Source of the DNA: Tridacna crocea
Taxonomy: Eukaryota; Mollusca; Bivalvia; Cardiida; Cardiidae
DNA: 64,000 nucleotides
Direction of reading: 5' to 3'
Assembly (NCBI GenBank): GCA_943736015.1
Contig: OX031064.1
Span: 40,971,361 to 41,035,360, forward strand
The notes beneath the pieces were generated by a model. The model worked only from the letters and a program-made list of their open reading frames with translations. It did no database searches and was not told where the DNA came from. Positions 55,982 through 64,000 of this stretch are shown here, one piece after another (position 1 is the first letter of the stretch; each line of letters opens with the position of its first letter). A program made the position numbers and the translations under genes.

Positions 55982-56824
55982 GCCACACCCAACTGAGGTA
56001 GAAAAGGCCAACTTTCAAACCTTTAACTGTTTTGATAGCACATTATAGATGTAGGAAGACACTTAAATGTACTTCAAAGACATTGATGTATCCCTAACTA
56101 TTGTTTATTTAATCAGTTAATGCCTTCTTCCTATACATTTATATTAATAACAAACCTGCATAATTCACATGTTTGCCTATGAATGACTGCTTTTCTGCAA
56201 TTGAACATGAGAGGTGAAGGGAGAGAGAGAGAGAGAGAGAGAGTGCGTGGGTGTGTGTGTAGAAACATTATCTAACCTGTAAATGATAATCTACAAAAAT
56301 TGTTTGCCTGAAAAAAAGAAAACGACCTCTATGCAGATTCAATAAAGAGAGTCATTCTGACAACCTCTTCAGTTGACCAGCAATACTGTCTTTTGAATTA
56401 TGATCAAATAAAAAAGAGCCTTATTAATAAAAACTATGATACTGATGATAATATAATGATAAACCTTCATTAACAGGATATAAAAGGACAGCTTTTAATA
56501 TTAATTTAGAATCCAGACAGGTATACATGTAAGCCAGTGATTTAATTAACCAAATCAACCACCCAATTAACCACACCAATCGACCACTTGTGACCAGTAT
56601 TGACTTTGTATAATCGGTTAAAGCTGCTTGCTGGTCAATACTCATATTGACCTGCTCTTTGCCAACCTTGCACACTATATATTAACTAAATCATTGCAAA
56701 TATGTGCAAAAAATACCTGATGTAGCATTATGATCTACTTGAAATTAATATTTATACACTGGTATAACTGTTATTTATTACATCTAATGCATTTTTGATT
56801 GAATCCATTTTCGTGATCTAAAGA
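55982..56824. other. Unassigned spacer with a GA microsatellite
   Basis: (GA)n at 56221-56243, then GTGTGTGTGT. No gene recognised. Confidence 0.5.
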
Positions 56825-57053
56825 AAACCCTTTCCCAAACGACAAATTTTGGACCCTTCCAAACCAAAAGAGTCTGCAAACGCCAATATTAGATTTGGAG
56901 AGAATGGCAGAAAGTTCTGAAAAAGGGTTGAAAACACTGTGGGAAAAGGAGCAATTGCTCGTTACGGGCATTTTTTCCTTTTCCCACAGTGTTTTCAAAG
57001 GACTTTTACTGCAATACGCGTAAAAACCAGGACTTGTTTAGGAAAGGGATAAA
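56825..57053 (+). mobile_element. Family-1 MITE, TTAA sites decayed
   Basis: AACCCTTTCCCAAACGACAA to TTTAGGAAAGGGATAA. An extra GAAAAAGGGTT step lies in the left arm. Strong core pairing (CACTGTGGGAAAAGGAGCAA with its inverse). Confidence 0.8.
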
Positions 57054-57169
57054 ATCATCACACATCACCGGGCAGAAAATAGTCCTTTTTTTTAAACTTT
57101 CAAGTTGAATGTACAAATCCAATTATTGCTATTTTGAAGTTAATTCTTTTGGGAAAAATACTTTCTTAC

Positions 57170-57272
57170 AAGGCAGTATGGATCAAAGATCAGACTGCAC
57201 TTTTATGCAATCTGATCATAATCAACACTGTCTGCAAAAGGTCCTTAAGTAGCACTTATCAGCCTAAGGGTT
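57170..57272. mobile_element. Possible decayed second-family hairpin MITE
   Basis: GATCAAAGATCAGACTGCAC pairs with GCAATCTGATCATAATC, ending near CTAAGGGTTAA at 57272. Confidence 0.35.
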
Positions 57273-57513
57273 AATGGCATTGGGTCACTCTATAAAAGTT
57301 TAAAAACTATATAGGCATACTTTCACGCTAAGGTTTGAATTACATAAAACACAGTCACTGTCTTAAATAAGGGCTGAGCTGCAGTTCATAATAATAATTT
57401 AAATAAGTAAAAATAGTTATATAACTTGCTCTGTAAATACACTTTTAATTCACAGGATCAGAAATATATCAAAGATGTCGAATCTATATGTCTAAAAGAA
57501 AGACGTATAGATG

Positions 57514-57732
57514 CATGTCTTTTCTACACTTAAAATAAAAAACGAAAACACAAACTCCATTTTGCAATACCAGACGGTCGCTTTAGTGAACGAGAGTGCA
57601 GCGATAACAAGAAATGATAAATGATGAATTTCATTGACAAGAACATAGGGCAATGGGGATTATGCAATTATACAGAAATACATGAATTTGTAGTTGGAAC
57701 AAAAGACAAGGCATAAAAGAAATATTCTGGAA
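57514..57732 (+). repeat. Direct repeat D, left copy
   Basis: Matches 63789-64000 with few differences (TGTCTTTTCTACACTTAAAA, CCAGACGGTCGCTTTA, ATAACAAGAAATGATAAATG, GAATTTCATTGACAAGAACA). The right copy runs off the window, so the total length is unknown. Confidence 0.85.
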
Positions 57733-57959
57733 TCCACCGTAATCTGGAATTACACACATGGTAAATCCTACTTAAGTATAGACTAGTTCCTGGTAATAAG
57801 TATAGCCTGTCTCTGGCTCTACTCTGAATTTTACCGTGAAGCAAGTAGTAGCACAGAAAGAGAAGTATTCAATCAGAAATATACAATACAAATATTCACA
57901 TACAGAACGTGACAAACTCGCCCAGGAAAAACCATAGATAAAACCCCTTTATTTTCTCT

Positions 57960-58304
57960 TTGTTTCTTTTTTATGAAGAATTAACTTATAACGGGAAAAA
58001 ACTATGGAAACCTGTACCTGTATCAGATATGCATGTCACAACGACAGGTTCATCCTCTGTATGCGAATCTAAAGTTCTTCCTAGGAATAAACATCCAAGT
58101 GAACTGAATCTGCATCGCGTAATCGATCTGGAACAGTCTTACAAGACAATAGTACCACATGACCACACCAAGCAGAATCAGCAAAGCTTAAAAGTAAAAA
58201 GAGAAAACGGTTCTCGGAATATATGCGTTATGGTGATCTTCACATTAATTTATATATGCAAACATAGGCAATATTTTACAGAGATAACAACAAAAAGGAA
58301 TTAA
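57960..58304 (+). CDS. Uncharacterised 114-codon frame
   Basis: Composition looks protein-like (YNGKKLWKPVPVSDMH, then PSELNLHRVIDLEQSYK) with a hydrophobic stretch ICVMVIFTLIYIC near the C-terminus. It lies outside the repeats, between repeat D and the exon-like block at 58845. No homologue, promoter or splice evidence; it could be chance. Confidence 0.2.
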   Translation: MFLFYEELTYNGKKLWKPVPVSDMHVTTTGSSSVCESKVLPRNKHPSELNLHRVIDLEQSYKTIVPHDHTKQNQQSLKVKRENGSRNICVMVIFTLIYICKHRQYFTEITTKRN

Positions 58305-58844
58305 AAGATGCTGCTCCGGCTGTGTCGTCTGGTAGAATGACTACAAAACGACACGTAACCACTATACATGATACATATAACCTGAATTACCCGTGCAAAC
58401 CCTGACCAAAAACCCACCATAAAGAAACCTGTACGCGTCTAATGTAATAACTCTTTACAACTCGTTACGCGAAAGACAAATATTTCACGCTAATCTATCG
58501 AAACGCGTGAAATAGATATTCTGTGCATCCTTTGTCATAAATTACTAGTATCTACTAACTCGGCATTTTTTTTCTGAAATGTCACAAAATAAAATTCAAG
58601 GTATCAGAGGGACTGAAAAATGGAGTTTTACATCTTGAAGACAAATTGGAACCCTATCTGAGTCCTTTAGGCTTCACGTAAGTGGATGTCTAGTTCACTG
58701 AGAAGGACACGATTTTCCTTTAAAAACCTTCAGTTAAATTCGTGTCACGGGTTCGTGCTTGTAAATAAACGTTTGTAAATAAAACATTTCTTACCGTCGA
58801 TGACAAGAGAGAAATATTGGTACCAGGCTTTTCCTCTACAGGAT

Positions 58845-58926
58845 CACTGTGTATCAACGTACACCGGATATAGCGATTGTCCAATCGAGGGAAATGTTTA
58901 CACAGTGAGATACACGGTCAGTATTT
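58845..58926 (+). CDS. Exon-like block, copy 1
   Basis: CTCTACAG precedes an open stretch DHCVSTYTGYSDCPIEGN, ending near ACACG/GTCAGT. The same peptide HCVSTYTGYSDCP recurs on the minus strand at about 63366-63433, while flanking bases have diverged. That pattern suggests selection on coding sequence; the two Cys spaced by nine residues could form a disulphide. Unknown family. Confidence 0.3.
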
Positions 58927-59254
58927 CTTTTATTATTATTGTGTTCTATAGTATTTTGCCTGGAAAATATAGAACTTACATCAATGATAGATTCGGGTAT
59001 ATGTATGAATATGTGAAACAGTTAGGAAAAGTATTTCTACACTAGAATTTAGGAGAATGCCCTGCCCAATCACTGATGTTTTTCTTGACATTTAACAGGC
59101 CAACTCAGAATTTTCATATTTCTCAATTTTATTGTTATTCAGGCCCGCAATTCGCTTTGTTATAACTTCTTTGAGGTCCTAAGTACTTACAAACGAAGTT
59201 TTACCTCCAATTTGTTCTTAGTTTTCCGAATATTTAGATTAAAAAGAATTAGCC

Positions 59255-59325
59255 GGTGTACGGTCTATAGCAGGCACTTGTCAAATTGGTGTACGACTTA
59301 TAGCAACAACAGTGTACGGACTATA
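59255..59325 (+). repeat. Triplet of GTGTACGGTCTATAG-like words
   Basis: GTGTACGGTCTATAG (59256), GTGTACGACTTATAG (about 59289) and GTGTACGGACTATAG (about 59310) at 21-33 bp spacing. Inverse copies lie at about 62950 and 62998-63012. Confidence 0.55.
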
Positions 59326-60271
59326 GATGAGAAGAAAAGTTTATGTTCTGACGTAAATGGGAGTTATATGTAAACTTAGATATGAATACGTGTGCATGCC
59401 TTTGTAGAGACATTGGCAAGTATAAAATAATTATTGTCTTCTTAGTGCGAAAACAGAGAAAATTGGAAATGCAAGTGATTAAAGCATGATTGCATTGAGG
59501 TTACAAATCATTGACAGAACTCGAGCGAATCATTACACAATATTGTTTCATTGCATTAATGCTTTACCTTGTTTGAGCGTATCATACTGTTCTTAACTTA
59601 AAACAAGTTTAGGCTTTCTTAGAATGCAGCTGGTCTTCTGTCGGAAGGACACTTTATGTGACAACAAAGTGATTATTTGCATGAAATTTACGAGCTGCAA
59701 TTTGGTGCTTTTGCAGTTTAAAGACTTGATTTTGAATCTCACATACTAAGGGCATTGGCAATTATACTGACATCTTGATAAGACGATCATATCATTTATC
59801 ACTCTAGGTTTTTACATACAGCGTAACACTAGGATGTAAAGGGGTATAAAGTAATCTTTCTTTCTGTTTAAAACATAGATTGTGGGTGTTCATTCTAACG
59901 TGTACCAATAGTCTTTAACAAACCTGATACACCTGAAACGAAATGTCATTTTCACAGCTGTTGAGAATTGAAGTGTATTGAATATGTACTGACGAAAAAA
60001 TTATGATTTCTTGCTCTGTCATGCGCTCAAGTCCTTTGCTTCACCAATTCGGTAGTCAGCTTTGTGAAAAGAAACATTGGCCACAATAAGCCTTTTCAAT
60101 CCCTACGGTAACATGTCCATGTTATACTCAGCAATTTTATAGCATTAAGATGACGAATGTCATTTCGAAATTTTCGTTTTTTTTTTCCAAATAGATTGTG
60201 GGTACGTGTTGGAAACGTCCGTAAGGCTCTGACAGCTTCAAGGTTGGAATACTTTCGTGATATAGTTATCA
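59326..60271. other. Unassigned spacer
   Basis: No gene recognised. The minus frame 60096-60293 overlaps the 3' end of the next feature and a plus frame, with no motif. Confidence 0.35.
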
Positions 60272-60640
60272 TTACGTTAACATACCTTTGCAATATAATT
60301 TATTGCTATTTGACATGGTTTCAAAATTGGCACACCTCTGAGTAGATTGGTCACTTTGGTTTAATTCTATCTTTGTCAATTTTTTAAATGGACTATCCTT
60401 CGGTAGCAAATTTGATCTTGATACATGGATTTTTTGTTGACCTTCATCCAAAGTTATAATTCTTCCCTGTTCCCTGCATAGATCAGGTATAACTTTGTAA
60501 ATAATGCTTTTGACCCTATTGTCTTCATGCTTTTTAAATCTGATTTGGTCTTGAGGGTGGTGTTCGAGAAGGTGATGAATGATCTCGGGAAACACGGTGA
60601 ACTCCCGGTCCCAGTACGAACATTTGAATATCATTGGGAT
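60272..60640 (-). CDS. Possible exon with a degenerate C2H2-like start
   Basis: On the minus strand TTCGTTTTGCAG precedes IPMIFKCSYWDREFTVFPE, then IIHHLLEHHPQDQIRFKKHE and CREQGRIITLDEGQQKIHV. F-K-C-x2-(C replaced by W)-x12-H-x4-H resembles a single C2H2 finger missing its second Cys. The frame runs 122 codons to a stop at 60272; a donor may lie earlier, at about 60345. Possible start Met is the third codon. Family not named. Confidence 0.35.
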   Translation of the reverse strand: MPMIFKCSYWDREFTVFPEIIHHLLEHHPQDQIRFKKHEDNRVKSIIYKVIPDLCREQGRIITLDEGQQKIHVSRSNLLPKDSPFKKLTKIELNQSDQSTQRCANFETMSNSNKLYCKGMLT

Positions 60641-61527
60641 CTGCAAAACGAATATAACATCAAATATATACTGCTCAAAAATTGATAAGCATCAAGATTT
60701 TATTTTAGTTACCAGGACATCCTGGTGATGTAACAACCAAACTTTGTTATAGATATGTAGCAGAACTATCTCCGTAAAAACTTGCTACCTTTTGTAAGAA
60801 TTTTACTTACTTTGTTTCAGACTCACAGTGTTTCAAATAAAAAAAAGAAAATGGGTAAAAATCATGTTTTTTTTTTTTTTTTTTTTTAAACAAAAATCAC
60901 AATTTTCTGGAATTTTCAAAAACTCTATATTACACTTCAAAGAATCATTATTTCCATAATCAAACACTTTTGGAATAAAATGCAACAGCTAGTGAGTTGA
61001 TTGAAAAAAATAATAGACCTAGTAGCTACAAGTCACAATCATTTTTGACAATTTTGGGGGATTTTTTAATTCTGCAAAAAAAACCCTTCAGACATAATGC
61101 TAACAACTATAATTATGGTTTTTTTTAGTACGGTGGTTGCATTACAGATCCTTAACACATTAGGGCATTCAGCTACCAAGAGCTTTTGGAAACGAAAATC
61201 ACGTTTTGATGCTAATCAAAGTTTGAGGAGTATATTTAACAAACATTATATTCAATGACAGAAAGAGAAGCCTAGAGGTCACATATGGGACAAGCCAAGT
61301 TGTGCTTGAGGGTGTGTCAGGTGGTTTCTCCCGGGATGCTCCTGTTTTCGACCTACCTACCGATTGGCTTGTCTCGACTTGTGTGAAATAATCTTGAAAG
61401 GGACGGAAACACTGTGTAATAAAAATTAATAATAGTTATTGCACGATTCCTCTTTTCATCAAAGGGCTAGGTAGTGATTGTCCATCTATGGTCGGTGTAC
61501 ACATATATCTCCAGTTTCATTTTTCAA
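60641..61527. other. Unassigned spacer
   Basis: Poly-T at 60868-60887 and A-rich tracts. No gene recognised. Confidence 0.35.
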
Positions 61528-61690
61528 GCGCGGTGTCCTAGTGGCAAAGTCGGATTTCGGAGAGAGAGGTCCTGGGTTCGATCCTCATCAACGGCGTCAC
61601 CGTGTTGTGTCCTTGAGCAAGACACATTTATTCCCCATAGTGCTGGTAAAATACCCAGGAAGCGGTGGCTCCGTCCCGACATGACTAAAC
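61528..61690 (+). repeat. tRNA-derived SINE
   Basis: A-box-like TAGTGGCAAAGTCGG (61539-61553) and B box GGTTCGATCC (61575-61584) are about 35 bp apart, as in Pol III promoters. Then comes the conserved central word GTGTCCTTGAGCAAGACAC (61605-61623), like that shared by broad animal SINE superfamilies (Meta-SINE type is my best guess). The tail reads GGTGGCTCCGTCCCGACAT. Not a tRNA gene: the acceptor and anticodon stems do not fold. Frames through it are chance. Confidence 0.75.
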
Positions 61691-61691
61691 A

Positions 61692-62720
61692 AGAGGTCCA
61701 AGATAGCTCTGGATCGCTCTCCTGAATTTTTGAGAGGACCATAGCCTTTTTTTTTTTTTGAGGTATTGAAACATTGGAAACAAAATTATTATTTTGCCAA
61801 GCAATTTTCAAAAGGTCACCGGTAAAAGTCATTTCAAAAACTGACCATCAGTTTCAGAAAAGAAGAATTTTTAAGGATTTCTTCATTTCTGTATAGTGCA
61901 AGTAGCCCCCATTCACCAGAGCCATGTTTCTTGATGGATCACAATTTAGCCAACAATTTCTGAAAAGGTCATTCAAGTAACATCCCTGTGAAATTATTTA
62001 AAAATGTGGCCAGCGGTTTCAGAGAAGAAGAATTTTCAATAATTTCTTCATTTCCATATACATGTAGTGCGAGTAGCCCCCATTCACCAGAGCCATGTTT
62101 CTTAACGGATCAAAATTTCACTAATTTTTTTTAAAGGGGTCACCAAAGGAACATCTCTGTGAAATAATTTCAAAATCTGACCAAGGGTTTTAGAGTAGAA
62201 GAATTTTTAAGAATTTCTGCATTTCCCTATAGTGCAAGTAGCCCCCATTCGCCAGAGCCATGTTTCTTGACGAATCAAAACTTCACGAACATATTTTCAA
62301 AAAGGTCTCCCAAGGAACATCTCTGTGAAATTATTTCAAAATATGACAAGCGGTTTTAGAGAAGAACTTTTAAGAATTACTTCATTTACATGTATGTATA
62401 GTGCAAGTAGCCCCCTTTCACCAGAGCCATGTTTCTTGACGGATAAAATTTCCCGAACTGTTTTTGAAAAGGGTCATCCAAGGAACATCTCTGTGAAATT
62501 ATTTTAAAATCTGGCCAGCGCTTTCAGAGAAGAAGATTTTTAAAAATTTCCTAGAAAATTCCATTTGGTTGCCATTGCAACCAGAGTTTTTGACGGAATC
62601 AAATTCTGTGAATACTTTTTAATGTAAATCTCTCAAGGAACAATCCAGCCAAGTTTGGTTCGAATTGGCCCAGCGGTTGACTGGGACGTAAACTCAAACA
62701 AACAAACAAACATTTAAGAG
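61692..62720 (+). repeat. Tandem-core element, type 3, second long copy
   Basis: Head AACAAGAGGTCCAAGATAGC immediately follows the SINE. Core units are marked at 61937, 62107, 62273, 62441 and 62596 (spacing 155-170 bp) with AGTAGCCCCCATTCACCAGA. The last unit, TTGGTTGCCATTGCAACCAG, matches 36128. The tail is (AAAC)n at 62696-62712 rather than the GACGG run of the other copy. Confidence 0.75.
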
Positions 62721-62944
62721 TTTCATAGAAAGTTCTGGTCTTCATTTATAAACATGTTTTGTCGTAGTTAGCGGCGTTTCATGTATGCCCTGTATTCAGG
62801 GCTGAAAAAAAAAGTAACGAAATTACAGTCATGAAAAATCTAATAATTAAGGGACAGGGTACGTTCGAATGACAAAAATCTATCCTTGAACAGCAAACTC
62901 GTCTAATTCCAGCACTAGACAATGTATTTCACGAAGATTTTGTC

Positions 62945-63015
62945 TCGCTATCGACCGTACACTCCTAACAGGAGCTTTTGCTATATAACGTAAACCATCC
63001 TCCTATAGACCGTAC
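62945..63015 (-). repeat. Inverse GTGTACGGTCTATAG-like words
   Basis: ATCGACCGTACACTCC and CTATAGACCGTACACCGT, inverse of those at 59255-59325. They mirror about the same axis (near 61137) as the exon-like pair. Confidence 0.5.
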
Positions 63016-63205
63016 ACCGTAGAGAAAAAACAAAGATGAATCTATCGAAAAATGCAGTTTTAAAATAAAGTCAGGAATATTTCTAGCGATTCGCCATGAT
63101 TAACTAGGCTATTTATCATTTATCTCAATATATGACAAGATTAATATTTTATCAAAACAGTCTTTAAAAGCAGCGTTTTCGTGACAGACAAGAGGAGATT
63201 ATCAG

Positions 63206-63272
63206 TGATTAGGAGAGTATTTTTGTTATTCGTAGCTCTTGTGGATGTTTCCCAAGCATTTGCTGTGGTAAG
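63206..63272 (+). CDS. Signal-peptide-like exon fragment
   Basis: The plus strand reads IRRVFLLFVALVDVSQAFAV and then meets a GTAAGA donor. The charge-hydrophobic-small residue pattern is that of a secretory signal ending in a first exon. No ATG is in frame before the upstream stop, so this is weak. Confidence 0.15.
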
Positions 63273-63365
63273 ACAGCTACATTAATGTATCAGTAACGAG
63301 TGTCAAATATACTTACAGTGATTTTTTATGTATTTCAACGAAAACATTGGAGAAGTACTGACCTT

Positions 63366-63433
63366 GTACTGCACTGTGTGAAATTTCCCTCGACTGGACA
63401 ATCGCTATATCCGGTGTACGTTGATACACAGTG
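63366..63433 (-). CDS. Exon-like block, copy 2
   Basis: The minus strand reads HCVSTYTGYSDCPVEGN followed by FTQCST, then GTCAGTAC. Inverse of copy 1 at 58845; Ile to Val and a different tail. Confidence 0.3.
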
Positions 63434-63500
63434 AGGATGCATATAAATCAAACATTTTTTATACACTGCACGATCTCCATACTATCAAAAGTTCTGCAAA

Positions 63501-63648
63501 AATGTTTCAAATAATTCGGAAATTCATCGAGAGCGTCATACGAGTGGCGGTAACTAGGTTAGGTCGACTTTATGGGTTCTGTATATTCGTTATCGACAGG
63601 GCTTTTAATTACTTATGGCCAAATTCTAGCTGGCCCTCTGAACAGTGA
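63501..63648 (+). CDS. Small frame, about 48 codons, unsupported
   Basis: MFQIIRKFIESVIRVAVTRL onward with a hydrophobic middle and a WPNSSWPSEQ end. Not matched elsewhere in the window; may be chance. Confidence 0.12.
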
Positions 63649-63788
63649 ACAATGTTTTAAATAAGGCATAGTTAAAAATGTGATTTTATCGGGGAAAAAT
63701 TGCTTAATCTCCCTGTTTGTTTGGCAGCGGACGATACAAGATGTGAATGAAAGTTCTTGAATGAAAACGAGGGCAGTGTAAATAATGG

Positions 63789-64000
63789 TCTTTTCTACAC
63801 TTAAAATCAAACGAAAACACAAACTCCATTTTGCAATACCAGACGGTCGCTTTAATGGACAAGAGAGCAGCGATAACAAGAAATGATAAATGATGAATTT
63901 CATTGACAAGAACATAGGGCAATAGGGATTAGGCAATTATAAAGAAATACATGAATTTGTAGTTGGAACAAGAGACAAGGCATAAAAGAAATATTCTGGA
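63789..64000 (+). repeat. Direct repeat D, right copy (runs off window)
   Basis: Same as 57514-57732, about 6.27 kb apart. Small differences (TCAAACG for AAAAAACG, ATGGACAAGAGAG for GTGAACGAGAGTG). Confidence 0.85.

Noticed and set aside
61528-61690. A tRNA gene
   Set aside because: A and B boxes are present, but the cloverleaf does not close and a conserved SINE central domain follows.

Overview
This window is repeat-dominated nuclear DNA from an animal, most likely a bivalve mollusc. The case for a bivalve is AT-rich intron-like sequence, several elements built from tandem cores of about 150-170 bp with CGGACAGACGG-type or GACGGACGC-type ends (the layout of the bivalve 'pearl'/Helentron-like elements), a tRNA-derived SINE, an L1/Tx1-like LINE piece, a hAT tail and many TTAA-targeting miniature transposons. 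This is inference from repeat style; no host gene identifies the species. I see no complete intact protein gene, no tRNA or rRNA gene, no CRISPR array and no recognisable virus-like element.

The dominant structure is a roughly 6-8 kb unit present three times in direct orientation: A (about 5858-13093), B (about 15635-23652) and C (about 28189-34116). All three stop at the same 3' edge (AATCGACTTCCA) and run into different flanks. B and C start at the same 5' edge, just inside which lies the inverse of that terminal 12-mer (TGGAAGTCGATT). A begins internally. The units carry, on the minus strand, the remains of a multi-exon gene: a basic Lys/Arg-rich exon, a short exon, an OB-fold (RPA-like ssDNA-binding) exon, a weak further exon, and a final exon with a clean splice acceptor and stop codon. 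All three OB exons share one frameshift, so the gene was probably dead before the unit multiplied.

Mixed in are about 40 copies of a 200-235 bp piggyBac-like MITE (here family 1; TTAA target, ends CCCTTTACC-like, palindromic core). A second TTAA-bounded family of about 545 bp (family 2) has one copy carrying a family-1 insertion with an exactly duplicated TTAA. Unit C also contains a large inverted duplication at 30193-32117.

Layout: 1-3120 tandem-core elements and a fold-back repeat; 3120-5858 sparse, with old MITEs; 5858-13093 unit A; 13094-15634 spacer; 15635-23652 unit B with a hAT tail and a 204-bp palindromic element; 23653-28188 dispersed family 3 and unassigned DNA; 28189-34116 unit C; 34250-38316 repeated blocks, a long tandem-core element and the nested TTAA elements; 38759-40833 a long-TIR element with two nested insertions; 41680-47280 more tandem-core repeats and MITEs; 48480-49938 LINE endonuclease fragment; 50345-57053 dispersed repeats and MITEs; 57514-64000 a low-repeat segment with a direct repeat, an inverted pair of exon-like blocks, a SINE and another tandem-core element.
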